64,000 nucleotides of DNA from Thiosocius teredinicola (GCF_002009425.1 NZ_CP019936.1:3707297-3771296), one strand, 5' to 3'; shown: positions 9,481-18,075, counted from the first letter of the stretch. Made by a program: numbers and translations. The notes: generated by a model from the sequence alone, not told the origin.

Positions 9481-10230
9481 TCAGCCTTCCAGCTCGTCGA
9501 GAATCTCGGGCGCGATGTCGGCGTTGTGGTACACGTCCTGTACGTCGTCGAGGTCTTCGAGGAAATCGACCAGGCGCAACAACGTCTCGGCGCCGTCTTT
9601 GTCGACCGGTGCGCTGGTGTCGGCCTCGAACGTGACTTCGGCGTTATCCGGTTCGAAGTTCGCGTTACGCATCGCCTCGAGCACGTCCGAGAAGGTTTCC
9701 GGCAGGGTGTAGACATCGACCGAGTCATCATCGTTGCCGACCACGTCCTCGGCGCCGGCCTCGAGCGCGGCCTCCATGATGGCGTCTTCGTCGGCGCCGG
9801 GGCCGTAGCTGATGATGCCCTTCTTGTTGAACATGTAGGCGACCGAGCCATCGGTGCCCAGGTTGCCGCCGTGCTTAGTGAACGCGTGACGCACCTCAGA
9901 GGCGGTGCGATTGCGATTGTCGGTCATGCAATCGACGATGATGGCGATGCCGCCCGGGCCGTAACCTTCGTAGCGGATCTCGTCATAGTTGGTATCGTCT
10001 TCGCCGCCCGCACCGCGCTTGATCGCGCGCTCGACCGTGTCGTTGGGCATGTTGGCGCCGCGCGCCTTGTCGACTGCCAAGCGTAGACGCGGGTTGGCGT
10101 TGATATCGCCACCACCCTCTTTGGCTGCCACCGTGACCTCACGAATGAGCTTCGACCAGAGTTTTCCGCGTTTTTTGTCGTTGGCCGCCTTCTTGTGCTT
10201 GATGTTGGCCCACTTACTGTGACCTGCCAT
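9481..10230 (-). CDS. yebC: YebC/PmpR-family regulatory protein
   Basis: This 249-residue TACO1/YebC-family protein begins [22 protein letters not shown], the signature N-terminus. It contains the family's [21 protein letters not shown] and [16 protein letters not shown] segments. YebC proteins have been described as DNA-binding regulators and, more recently, as translation factors helping ribosomes through proline stretches. It leads the ruvCA unit. The usual next gene upstream, nudB, is 5 kb away here because an accessory block intervenes. Confidence 0.96.
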   Translation of the reverse strand: MAGHSKWANIKHKKAANDKKRGKLWSKLIREVTVAAKEGGGDINANPRLRLAVDKARGANMPNDTVERAIKRGAGGEDDTNYDEIRYEGYGPGGIAIIVDCMTDNRNRTASEVRHAFTKHGGNLGTDGSVAYMFNKKGIISYGPGADEDAIMEAALEAGAEDVVGNDDDSVDVYTLPETFSDVLEAMRNANFEPDNAEVTFEADTSAPVDKDGAETLLRLVDFLEDLDDVQDVYHNADIAPEILDELEG

Positions 10231-10376
10231 GCCCCTACCTCGTCATCCCAAACTGCTGAATTGAAGCGCCTCGCGGCGCGAATCGCCGGATTTTAGCACC
10301 GCCGGACACGCGCGGCAGCGTTCAAGTTCGAGGGGTTTCGGCCGTCAACCAAGGAGTTTCCGCAATCCGCCTGCGA

Positions 10377-11771
10377 ATGAAAGCCGACCGCAATCGCCTC
10401 GCCGACGCCACGCTGCCGATCATGCCTGAAACCGGGCGGGCGCTGCGTGAGCTGCTGGACACCGACACGACACGCAATCCGCAACTGCAACCGGTGCTGT
10501 TGAACGACCCGGCGGCAGCTACTGCGGTGTTTCGTCGTCTCGAAAAGGTGCGCCCCGGCGCCTTCGAGCGGGTCGCCGACCCTGCCCATGCGGTTTCGCT
10601 GATGGGCCAGGACGCCTTTCGCAGCCTGATCGAATCGCTGCCGATCGCCAGCATCGAAACCCAGCGCACGCCGCGCACCATTGGTCGCGAGAACGCCTAC
10701 AGCCAAGCGGCGCACGCCGCGGTGCTCGCCGCCGACCTGTGCAACGCCACACGTACCGAGGTTAGCGGCGATATCCTCACCGCCGCGCTGCTGCAGCAGC
10801 CCGCGATGATGGCGCTGTGGGCAACCGACCCGGTATCGGCCAAACGCGCCACCAACGCGGTGCAGGACGGCGTGCCGATCGAGATTGCGCTCGGTGCCGA
10901 ACTGGGTGAGCCACCGGCTACGATCAACACCTTCCTTGCCGAGCGCTGGGCGTTTCCCTCGCTGGCCCGCGATTCCCTGGGAACCGCCGACGGCATCAAC
11001 AACCGCCCCAAGCTGGTCCGCCTGGCCGACCGGCTCGCGCAGGCAAGCATGGTCGGATGGGGCGGAGGCCCCCTGGACGATGTGGCCGAGCCCCTGGCCG
11101 AGTTCCTGCGTCTCGACGCCGACAAGGCCACCGCCTGGCTGCACCGATCCATCGCCGATGCCGCACAGTCGCTGCACCACGTCGGCTATCCGCTACCTGC
11201 CTTCAACCTGGCCATGCTGCCGGGCGAATGTCCGCTGGATGAGGCCGATGCGCTCGATTTCTTCGAACGCCGTAAGAACAAGGCGCGCAAGACCGAGCAA
11301 GCCGCACCGGGCAACGATCTGCAAAGCACGCTGGCGGCAGTGATGCGAAAAATTCGTCAGGATGCGGGTGCCGGTCGCGTGATGTTCGCCATGCTCAACC
11401 GCGACCGTAGCCGCCTGCGCACCCGCCTGGCCTTGGGCGGTGATCCGGCTGACGGCCTGCGCAAGCTCGACCTGGATCTCGGCGAGAAGACGCTGTTCAG
11501 CATGCTCATGGCCAAACCGCAAAGCGTCTGGCTGAACCGCAGCAACGCCAAGAAGCTGCTGCCGTATTTGCCGACCGCGTTACGCAAGCTGCTCGGCCCG
11601 AGCGGCGCCTACATGGTCTCGTTGTTCGTCAACAACCGGCCGCTCGGCCTGCTGTACGGCGACGGTGACAACCTCAGCGAACAGGGATTCAAACAATTTT
11701 GCGCCCTGGCCAACGAGGCCACCGCTGCGCTGACGTCCGGCAGCCGCACTGTCGACAAGGGCGCCGCCTGA
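10377..11771 (+). CDS. HDOD-domain signalling protein with C-terminal GAF-like domain
   Basis: The 464-residue protein has an N-terminal HDOD-like helical domain (about residues 10-260), recognisable by the ALRELLDTD / LLNDPAAATAVFRRLEK / AHAVSLMGQDAFRSLIESLP pattern. A Lys/Arg-rich linker (about 285-300) leads to a GAF-like domain (about 310-455) with VMFAMLNRDRSRLRTRLALG and LFVNNRPLGLLYGD. HDOD proteins act in bacterial signalling without conserved HD catalytic residues. The ATG at 10377 lacks a close ribosome-binding site (an AAGGAG lies about 20 bases away), so the true start could differ. It stands alone on the plus strand, divergent from yebC. Confidence 0.78.
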   Translation: MKADRNRLADATLPIMPETGRALRELLDTDTTRNPQLQPVLLNDPAAATAVFRRLEKVRPGAFERVADPAHAVSLMGQDAFRSLIESLPIASIETQRTPRTIGRENAYSQAAHAAVLAADLCNATRTEVSGDILTAALLQQPAMMALWATDPVSAKRATNAVQDGVPIEIALGAELGEPPATINTFLAERWAFPSLARDSLGTADGINNRPKLVRLADRLAQASMVGWGGGPLDDVAEPLAEFLRLDADKATAWLHRSIADAAQSLHHVGYPLPAFNLAMLPGECPLDEADALDFFERRKNKARKTEQAAPGNDLQSTLAAVMRKIRQDAGAGRVMFAMLNRDRSRLRTRLALGGDPADGLRKLDLDLGEKTLFSMLMAKPQSVWLNRSNAKKLLPYLPTALRKLLGPSGAYMVSLFVNNRPLGLLYGDGDNLSEQGFKQFCALANEATAALTSGSRTVDKGAA

Positions 11772-11894
11772 ATTCCGCGCAGCTTGCACAGTTGATCGAC
11801 TGCTGACGCCGTGCAACCATCCGCGCCTCGATATCCGATCGACTGAATCGCGTAAGGCGCTTCGCTCGATCGCCGCAGCGACGAGAGACCAGGC

Positions 11895-12578
11895 GTGACC
11901 GAAAACAGCAAAGGACCGGTACCTACCGAGATCAATCTGCACCGCAAATCGCGGCTGCTGAACATTGCTTTCTCCGACGGCAAGACCTTCTCGCTACCTT
12001 GCGAGTACCTGCGCGTGAATTCGCATTCGGCCGAGGTCAGAACACGCGGCACGCCCGAGTTCGGCAAAGAGAACGTCAATATCGACAGCATCGAGCCGCA
12101 AGGCAGCTACGCCATCCGTATCGCGTTCGACGACGGCCACGATACCGGCATCTATTCCTGGGAAACGCTGTACGAACTGGGCGTGAACCAGGAGGCCAAC
12201 TGGCAGGCCTATCTCGACAAGCTGGCGGCTGCAGGCTACGACCGCAGCGGCCAACGCCTGGCCGGCGCCTCCGACGCCGAACGCAAGGTCAAGCTGATGT
12301 ACTTCGCCTACCTGGCCAACAAGATGGGCAAAGAGGCCGAAGAGGTGAAGCCGCCGGACACGGTCGAGACGGTCGAACAGTTGTTGGGCTGGTTGCAGCG
12401 CGTCAAAGGCGACCGCGGCTACCTGTTCAACCCGGAGTACGTGCGGATCACCGTCAACAAGCAGTTTGCCGAACCCTTCACCAAGCTCGACCCGGGTGAC
12501 GAGATCGCGATCGTGCCCAACTCGCCCAATCCACCACCCGCGCCGCAACAACCTAAACGTTCGAACGACGACTGGTGA
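11895..12578 (+). CDS. DUF971 (GBBH-like N-terminal) domain fused to a MoaD/ThiS-like domain
   Basis: The 227-residue protein starts at GTG 11895. Residues about 10-120 are a DUF971 domain, the gamma-butyrobetaine-hydroxylase N-terminal-like fold (INLHRKSRLLNIAFSDGK, LPCEYLRVNSHSAEV, GIYSWETLYELG). Residues about 138-210 match the ubiquitin-like MoaD pattern (VKLMYFAYLANKMG, VETVEQLLGWLQ, VRITVNKQFAEPFTKL, PGDEIAIVP). The terminal Gly-Gly needed for sulfur carrier activity is missing: after EIAIVP the chain ends in a Pro/Gln-rich tail (SPNPPPAPQQPKRSNDDW). Both domains are linked in other proteins to Fe-S or molybdopterin work, but the role of the fusion is unknown. It lies 123 bases after the HDOD gene. 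Confidence 0.8.
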   Translation: MTENSKGPVPTEINLHRKSRLLNIAFSDGKTFSLPCEYLRVNSHSAEVRTRGTPEFGKENVNIDSIEPQGSYAIRIAFDDGHDTGIYSWETLYELGVNQEANWQAYLDKLAAAGYDRSGQRLAGASDAERKVKLMYFAYLANKMGKEAEEVKPPDTVETVEQLLGWLQRVKGDRGYLFNPEYVRITVNKQFAEPFTKLDPGDEIAIVPNSPNPPPAPQQPKRSNDDW

Positions 12579-12626
12579 TCGAGATGCAGAGCCCACGTGG
12601 CGAATGCCGCGCGAGCCCTGCACACA

Positions 12627-13451
12627 TCAGGCAGTCAGACGCCGCACACCGAGCGCGGTCAAGCCCGCACCAAACAACCACCAGGGGCCCGGTACCGGAA
12701 TCTGCTCGACCCGGATACGCGCCACCTGGTAGCCGGCCTGGGTGAAGTCACCGTTCGGTATCGCCGCCAGAATATTCCCGTCGGTGAGAAACCCGGGATG
12801 CAGCCCGACAACGCCGTTTTCGGTCACGCCGGTATCCGGTGCCGCCTGAGCCAGCGCGGCGACATTCTCCGGGATCTCGTCGTTCACCTCGGTGCCGGCA
12901 TCCAGCACCTGGCTACCGAGCACGATGATGTCGAGGCCCTGAAAGCCGCCGACCGCATCGAACAGCGGCAAGGCCAGCGGGTTGCCGTTGGCGATAAAGG
13001 CGTCGTTACTTGGGATGACCATCGAGGCATAGCTGAAAAACGCCGTGGGCGATGTGCCGAAGTCGTAGCTGAAAGTCGCGCTGGCCGAGCCGCCCGGACC
13101 GAAGATCGGCGGTGAACCCGGCCCGACACCCGGCCCGAACACGACGCCGTCGATCAGTCCGCCGGTGGTCGAGGCGAATGCCGCGCTCAACGGCCCCGGG
13201 TTGCCGTCTTCGGCCAGACGTTCCAGCTCGGCCGAGGCGGCGACACCGCTGTCGTACAGGTCGAAGCTGCCGTCATGCACGCCGAACCATAACGGGGTGA
13301 TCAACGTGCCGCCGTCCGGTGACAGGTTTTCCACGGTTATCTTGAAATTGATCGGTGCGGCCGTCGCGGCGCCGCCGGCGAGCGCGGTCAACGCCAATCC
13401 TGCCACCGCGCCAACGCGAAGCCCCCTGCTTCGCAAGGTCTTGGATTTCAT
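12627..13451 (-). CDS. Exported spondin-domain protein with PEP-CTERM-like sorting tail
   Basis: The 274-residue secreted protein starts at ATG 13451, behind an AGAGGAGAC ribosome-binding site; a longer frame to 13490 lacks one. It has a signal peptide ending TAAA. The body fits the bacterial Spondin_N type: INFKITVENLSPDGGTLITP, WFGVHDGSFDLYDSG, and FSYASMVIPSNDAFIANGNP, whose ASMVIPSNDAF stretch is the family hallmark. The C-terminus has a short VPGP motif, a hydrophobic helix (WWLFGAGLTALGV) and a basic end (RRL), the layout of PEP-CTERM/exosortase sorting signals. The protein is probably surface-displayed. No exosortase gene is in the window. Confidence 0.82.
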   Translation of the reverse strand: MKSKTLRSRGLRVGAVAGLALTALAGGAATAAPINFKITVENLSPDGGTLITPLWFGVHDGSFDLYDSGVAASAELERLAEDGNPGPLSAAFASTTGGLIDGVVFGPGVGPGSPPIFGPGGSASATFSYDFGTSPTAFFSYASMVIPSNDAFIANGNPLALPLFDAVGGFQGLDIIVLGSQVLDAGTEVNDEIPENVAALAQAAPDTGVTENGVVGLHPGFLTDGNILAAIPNGDFTQAGYQVARIRVEQIPVPGPWWLFGAGLTALGVRRLTA

Positions 13452-13639
13452 GAAAGTCTCCTCTGGGTTGCTGATGGCCCGTGCCGCCATGGTCGGCGAG
13501 CGCCAAAAAACGACGACCAGCCCGGTGCACTCGGAACGGGGCGTCCACAGAAGGACCTTGCGAACGAAACGGTTATTGCAACTGAAATGAAAAGTTCATG
13601 CGGTTGACTTCGCCTCGCGTGCTTCCGACCATGCACGAC

Positions 13640-13803
13640 GTGGCCGGTTCTCCGAGATTCTCTCGGCCAACCAATGTTGCGCTGGGATGCTCCGGGGTAA
13701 CCCCGGGGTGATCGACAACATCTGTGCATTACGTCGCCGGTACGCCCCTGCGCTGCGCGCAAGGCGTGTACCGGCATCACGAGCCTGGTCGGAGGCCGGC
13801 CAC
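13640..13803 (+). ncRNA. Candidate retron msr-msd RNA leader of the reverse transcriptase
   Basis: Directly upstream of the reverse transcriptase is a compact array of perfect hairpins. CCGAGA-TTC-TCTCGG lies at 13652-13666 and CCGGGG-TAA-CCCCGG at 13692-13706. A long stem at 13737-13774 pairs CCGGTAC with GTACCGG, then GCC with GGC, then TGCGC with GCGCA around a TGC loop. The array is bracketed by GTGGCCGG (13640-13647) and its complement CCGGCCAC (13796-13803), extendable by two G-U pairs. Two short hairpins, one long hairpin, and flanking a1/a2 repeats just 5' of an RT gene is the layout of retron msr-msd RNAs. Caveat: 13641-13646 can also pair locally with 13664-13669. The boundaries and the branching G are not established. 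Confidence 0.5.
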
Positions 13804-13828
13804 AACCTCACACCGCAAAGGAAGCCAG

Positions 13829-15151
13829 GTGTCTCGATTCAGCAACAAAGCGCGGCGACTGGCGATATCCATCGGCACCGGCGCATGGACCAAAGACGCG
13901 TTGATCGACCGCCTCGACCGCGCGCTCGACGGCGGCTCGCCGGACCCGGCAACCATCGCCGCGCGCCTGCTGTTTCATTTCGATCGACGCCAGCCTCCGT
14001 CGAGCAACGAACTGGCGGCTTTCTTCGAGTCCGACGATCTCTTCCATGTCAGCTGGGACAAGATCGAGAGCACGGGCAGCCCGAGCATTCTGCTCGATGC
14101 ACCGGTCATGGCACCGCCACCCGACGGCCTGAAGACGTTTCCCTTGCCGCAGCTGGAAACCAGCAAAGACGTCTGCACCTGGCTGGGCCTGCATCGCCAC
14201 GAGTTGGATTGGTTTGCCGACCTGCACGGGCGGCAGGCCACGCAGCGCAATGCGAAGCTGCACCACTACCGCTATCGCTGGATCGCCAAGCCGTCCGGAG
14301 AGCGGCGCCTGATCGAGATACCCAAGGTGCGACTCAAAACGATCCAGCGCCAGATACTCAAGGAGCTGCTCGACCGCGTGCCGCCCCACCCGAGTGCGCA
14401 CGGCTTTTGCCGCCGTCGTTCCTGCCGCAGCTTTGCGCAACTGCACACCGGCCAGCCGAATGTGCTCCACCTGGACCTCAAGGACTTCTTTCACTCGGTG
14501 CCGGTATTGCGCGTCGGCGCGCTGTTTCGTTGTTTGGGCTATCCGCATCCTGTCGCCAGGGTTTTGCAGGGCATCTGCACCCACGCCACCTCGCCTAATC
14601 TGGCGGCGTTCGAACAACACGCACCCTCCTGGCATCAACGACAGCTGCTCAAATTCAAACACCTGCCGCAAGGCGCGCCGACGTCACCGGCCTTGGCCAA
14701 CCTGTGCGCATGGCGTTTCGATCACCGGCTGCAACGGCTGGCTGAGCGTCACGGTCTCAACTACTCACGCTACGCCGACGATCTCGCGATCTCCGGTGGC
14801 CTTGAGCTCGCTCACCTGTCCCCATTCCTCGAACGACTGATCGCTGCGATCGCGCTGGAAGAAGGATTTCGCATCAATCACCGCAAGACGCGATTGATGC
14901 GCGAGTCGCAACGTCAGCGGATAGCCGGCGTCGTGGTCAATCAGAAACCCAATATCGACCGGCGTGACTTCGATCGCTTGAAAGCGATCCTGAACAATTG
15001 CATACGTTTCGGCCCGGCAAGCCAAAACCGCGATGCGCATTCTGATTTCAGGTCGCATCTGGCCGGTCGCATTGGCTATGTTCGCTGGTTGAACCCTGAC
15101 AAGGCGCAGCGCCTGCAGAAACTCTGGGACCGGATCGAATGGCCGGAATGA
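13829..15151 (+). CDS. Retron-type reverse transcriptase, solitary
   Basis: The 440-residue RT starts at GTG 13829, four bases after AAAGGAAG; an in-frame GTG at 13724 would run through the structured leader. The polymerase blocks are in order: KPSGERRLIEIPK (154-166), HGFCRRRS (191-198), block 3 LDLKDFFHSV (215-224), block 4 LPQGAPTSPALAN (279-291), the active site YADDL (315-319), GFRINHRKT (346-354), and RIAGVVVN (364-371) where retron RTs carry their VTG/VVN motif. The C-terminus (HLAGRIGYVRWLNPDK) also resembles retron RTs. About 140 N-terminal residues have no recognised domain; myxobacterial retron RTs such as Mx162 likewise have long N-terminal extensions. No intron maturase or endonuclease domain is visible. 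Neighbouring genes on both sides are on the opposite strand, so it is monocistronic. Confidence 0.88.
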   Translation: MSRFSNKARRLAISIGTGAWTKDALIDRLDRALDGGSPDPATIAARLLFHFDRRQPPSSNELAAFFESDDLFHVSWDKIESTGSPSILLDAPVMAPPPDGLKTFPLPQLETSKDVCTWLGLHRHELDWFADLHGRQATQRNAKLHHYRYRWIAKPSGERRLIEIPKVRLKTIQRQILKELLDRVPPHPSAHGFCRRRSCRSFAQLHTGQPNVLHLDLKDFFHSVPVLRVGALFRCLGYPHPVARVLQGICTHATSPNLAAFEQHAPSWHQRQLLKFKHLPQGAPTSPALANLCAWRFDHRLQRLAERHGLNYSRYADDLAISGGLELAHLSPFLERLIAAIALEEGFRINHRKTRLMRESQRQRIAGVVVNQKPNIDRRDFDRLKAILNNCIRFGPASQNRDAHSDFRSHLAGRIGYVRWLNPDKAQRLQKLWDRIEWPE

Positions 15152-15191
15152 TCGGTCGGCCAACTCCGGCGAAGAACGATAGACGAGCTGA

Positions 15192-15653
15192 TCAGCGAAG
15201 GCGTCGGCTGCCGCGCCTGCCGGCCCACGCCTTGATCAGCTTCTGGTTGGTCCAGGATGACGCGAGTTGCGCCGCCTTGTCGGCCGGCAGCCAGCGATAC
15301 TGGCGGTGTTCTTTGGGGTCGAGACGAATCATGCGACGCGATGCCAGCTCGACAAGGAACCAATGCTCGCGATTGACGCGGGCATCGGGTGCGTAGCGCG
15401 CCCGCCACGGCGGCACGATCGGAAAGCGTTCACCACGATGCAGATCGATCAACCGCTGGCCTGCCTTCAGCCCGGTTTCTTCACGCAGCTCACGACGTGC
15501 GGCCGCCGCTGCAGTCTCATCCCAGTTCAACGACCCGGTCACCGACTGCCAGAAACCGCGCGGCCGCGTGCGCTCCATCAACAACACGTCACCGTCGCGC
15601 GTACAGACGAGAATCAGAACCGATTCAGGACGCTTATACGTGTTGTTGCTCAT
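15192..15653 (-). CDS. nudB: Dihydroneopterin triphosphate pyrophosphohydrolase NudB
   Basis: The 153-residue Nudix hydrolase has the complete box GSLNWDETAAAAARRELREETGL (G-x5-E-x7-REx2EExGL). The KRPESVLILVCTRDGDVLLMERT and RGFWQSVTG segments are those of NudB, which removes pyrophosphate from dihydroneopterin triphosphate in folate synthesis. Its position next to aspS supports the assignment. It is convergent with the RT gene, with only 40 bases between. Confidence 0.92.
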   Translation of the reverse strand: MSNNTYKRPESVLILVCTRDGDVLLMERTRPRGFWQSVTGSLNWDETAAAAARRELREETGLKAGQRLIDLHRGERFPIVPPWRARYAPDARVNREHWFLVELASRRMIRLDPKEHRQYRWLPADKAAQLASSWTNQKLIKAWAGRRGSRRLR

Positions 15654-15748
15654 TGGGCTGGCTGGCAGGCGCTACCGCATCCGGTGAGCGCCGCTGAAAC
15701 AGGCTTGCGGCACACCGAGCATCGCGCGTGCCGCATTCCCGCCTGCCA

Positions 15749-17542
15749 TCAGGCTTCGGCCTTCTTCTCCGCCGCCTGCGGCGTACGCACGCGCAGATGC
15801 AACTCGCGCAACTGACCTTGCGACACCTCTGAAGGCGCCTGGGTCAGCAGGCAGCTCGCGCTCTGGGTTTTCGGAAACGCCATGACATCGCGAATCGAAG
15901 AGGCACCACACATCAGCATGACCAGGCGGTCGAGACCGAAGGCCAGACCACCGTGCGGCGGACAACCGAACTTCAGCGCGTTGAGCAGAAAGCCGAATTT
16001 CTCTTGCGCTTCCTGTTCTTCGATACCCAGCAGGTGCAAGACCTTCTCCTGGACTTCCTGCTGGTGGATACGGATCGAGCCGCCACCGACCTCGGTGCCG
16101 TTGAGCACCATGTCGTAGGCGCGCGACAAGCATTCGCCCGGTGCCGATTGCAGCTGATCGAGCTGGTCGGCTTTGGGTGCCGTGAACGGGTGGTGCAAGG
16201 CCTGCCAGCGGCCCTCCCCTTCGTCCCATTCGAACATCGGGAAGTCGACGACCCACAACGGCTTCCATTCGCCTTCCATCAGGTTCAGATCGTTGCCCAC
16301 CTTGACGCGCAAGGCACCGATCGCCTCGTTGACGATCGTCTGTTTGTCGGCACCGAAGAAGATCAGGTCGCCGTTCTGCGCGCCGGTGCGCTGCATGATG
16401 CCGTCGATCGCCGCATCGGTCAGGAACTTGAGGATCGGCGACTGCAGCCCTTCACGTCCCTGCGCGACGTCGTTGACTTTCACATAGGCCAAGCCCTTCG
16501 CACCGTAGATGCCGACGAACTTGGTGTACTCGTCGATGTCCTTGCGGCTCAAGGTGCTGCCGTTGGGTACGCGCATTGCGACCACACGACCCTTCGGATC
16601 TTTGGCCGGCCCGGCGAACACCTTGAACTCGACACCGTCCATCAGGTCGGCGATGTCGATCAGCTCCAGCGGGCAACGCAGATCGGGACGGTCGGATCCG
16701 AAGCGGCACATCGATTCTTCGTAGCTCATGCGCGGGAAGGGATCAGGCAGTTGTACGCCAAGCACGCTGTCGAACAGGTTGCGGATCATGCCCTCCATCA
16801 GGTTCATGATCTCGTCTTCGCTCATGAACGACATCTCGAGGTCGAGCTGGGTGAACTCGGGCTGGCGGTCGGCGCGCAGGTCTTCATCACGGAAGCAGCG
16901 CACGATCTGGTAGTAACGATCCATGCCCGACATCATCAGCAGCTGTTTGAACAGCTGCGGCGACTGCGGCAACGCAAAGAACTTGCCGGCATGTACACGG
17001 CTCGGCACCAGGTAATCGCGTGCGCCTTCCGGCGTGGCGCGGGTCAGCATCGGCGTTTCGATATCGAGGAAGCCCTGGTCGTCGAGATAACGGCGCAAGG
17101 CACGCGTGGTCTGTGCACGCAGCATGATGCGTTCCTGCATCACCGGGCGGCGCAGATCGACATAGCGATAGCGCAGGCGCAGCTCTTCGGAGGTGTCATC
17201 GTCATCGAGCTGGAACGGCGGGGTTTCGGCACGGTTCAGGATCTCGAGTTCGAGACCCAGGACTTCGACCTCGCCGGTCGGCAGATCGGGGTTGACCGTG
17301 CCCTCGGGGCGGGCGCGGACGCGGCCCTTCACACGCACGACGAATTCGTTGCGCACCTGCTCGGCGATAGCGAATACATCCGGCAGATCGGGGTCGTATA
17401 CCACCTGCACCAAGCCGCTGCGGTCACGCAGATCGATAAAGATGACACCACCGTGGTCGCGGCGACGGTTCACCCAGCCGCTGAATTCCACGGTCTGGTC
17501 GATATGTGCAGTGTTCACTTCACCGCAGTAATGGCTGCGCAT
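15749..17542 (-). CDS. aspS: Aspartyl-tRNA synthetase
   Basis: The 597-residue class IIb synthetase charges tRNA-Asp. It starts [10 protein letters not shown] at ATG 17542; a longer frame to 17599 crosses the upstream hairpin and was rejected. It has an N-terminal OB-fold anticodon-binding domain with [20 protein letters not shown]. Class II motif 2 is [18 protein letters not shown], a GAD-type insert lies in the middle, and the C-terminal motif 3 is [15 protein letters not shown]. Length is normal for bacterial AspRS. Whether it is discriminating was not determined. Confidence 0.97.
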   Translation of the reverse strand: MRSHYCGEVNTAHIDQTVEFSGWVNRRRDHGGVIFIDLRDRSGLVQVVYDPDLPDVFAIAEQVRNEFVVRVKGRVRARPEGTVNPDLPTGEVEVLGLELEILNRAETPPFQLDDDDTSEELRLRYRYVDLRRPVMQERIMLRAQTTRALRRYLDDQGFLDIETPMLTRATPEGARDYLVPSRVHAGKFFALPQSPQLFKQLLMMSGMDRYYQIVRCFRDEDLRADRQPEFTQLDLEMSFMSEDEIMNLMEGMIRNLFDSVLGVQLPDPFPRMSYEESMCRFGSDRPDLRCPLELIDIADLMDGVEFKVFAGPAKDPKGRVVAMRVPNGSTLSRKDIDEYTKFVGIYGAKGLAYVKVNDVAQGREGLQSPILKFLTDAAIDGIMQRTGAQNGDLIFFGADKQTIVNEAIGALRVKVGNDLNLMEGEWKPLWVVDFPMFEWDEGEGRWQALHHPFTAPKADQLDQLQSAPGECLSRAYDMVLNGTEVGGGSIRIHQQEVQEKVLHLLGIEEQEAQEKFGFLLNALKFGCPPHGGLAFGLDRLVMLMCGASSIRDVMAFPKTQSASCLLTQAPSEVSQGQLRELHLRVRTPQAAEKKAEA

Positions 17543-17567
17543 GGCATATTTCCCGAATTCAAAAGAC

Positions 17568-17592
17568 AAGGCGCCCCATCTCGGGGCGCCTT
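17568..17592 (-). terminator. Hairpin between fmdB and aspS
   Basis: A perfect 10-base-pair GC-rich stem (AAGGCGCCCC / GGGGCGCCTT) encloses a five-base loop at 17578-17582. On the minus strand the stem is followed by TGTCTTTT, a modest T tract. It lies between the fmdB stop and the aspS start, so it could terminate or attenuate fmdB transcription or shape the aspS 5' leader. Confidence 0.6.
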
Positions 17593-17622
17593 TGATCAAG
17601 CTATTGTAAGGTTATTCGTAAA

Positions 17623-17895
17623 TCAGTTGCAGGCCGGGCAGCTACCGGTGCCGCAGGCGTGACCGCCGGACTTCTCGCCACTGCCCTTCGATTCAGCGAC
17701 GTTCTTCTTCGCGCCGCTCTTGAAATCGGTTTCGTACCAGCCGCCGCCCTTGAGGCGGAAACCGGCTGCCGAGATCAGTTTTACCAGCTCGGGCTTGGCG
17801 CATTCCGGGCAATCGGTGAGCGCGGCATCGCTCATCTTCTGCATGGCCTCGAACTCATGGCCGCAACTGCCGCAGCGATACTCGTAGAAAGGCAT
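17623..17895 (-). CDS. FmdB-family zinc-ribbon protein
   Basis: The 90-residue protein starts MPFYEYRCGSCGHEFE at ATG 17895, the canonical FmdB/CxxC_CxxC_SSSS family start. A zinc ribbon is formed by CGSC (Cys8, Cys11) and CPEC (Cys29, Cys32). The GGGWYETDFKSG segment is also typical. A Ser/Gly/Lys-rich tail ends in three further cysteines (CGTGSCPAC), which might be a second metal site. FmdB proteins are putative regulators of unproven function, frequently upstream of aspS as here. Confidence 0.93.
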   Translation of the reverse strand: MPFYEYRCGSCGHEFEAMQKMSDAALTDCPECAKPELVKLISAAGFRLKGGGWYETDFKSGAKKNVAESKGSGEKSGGHACGTGSCPACN

Positions 17896-17936
17896 TATCA
17901 CAATCCCCAAAAAGTGCGTATTGCGGAAATATTATC

Positions 17937-18007
17937 ACAGCGGGATTTACCGGGAGAAGCTGCAACAGCCACCGAAAGGGCCACCTGACGGGGCGATATC
18001 CCGCTGT
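17937..18007. repeat. Spaced perfect 10-base inverted repeat upstream of fmdB
   Basis: ACAGCGGGAT at 17937-17946 and its exact complement ATCCCGCTGT at 17998-18007 lie 51 bases apart, upstream of the fmdB start at 17895. It may be a regulatory RNA stem in the leader or a chance repeat. Confidence 0.5.
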
Positions 18008-18075
18008 ATCACCGACACTTTTTCAGAGTTTGGGGCATCGGCTTCGATTTCAAGCCGGGGCCGCGCGCGCTTCAC

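Noticed and set aside
13724-13828. Longer reverse transcriptase beginning at GTG 13724
   Set aside because: The extra 35 codons run through the perfect hairpin at 13737-13774 and have no ribosome-binding site, whereas GTG 13829 follows AAAGGAAG.
13829-15151. Group II intron maturase or diversity-generating retroelement RT
   Set aside because: There is no maturase X/HNH domain or intron RNA ends, no nearby template-repeat/variable-repeat pair, and no Avd gene. The FGE-like gene at 33264 is 18 kb away and shows no repeat with the RT locus.
15953-17662. 569-codon plus-strand frame opposite aspS
   Set aside because: It is antisense to a complete AspRS. The product is rich in His/Arg/Ala without domain patterns, and there is no start signal.
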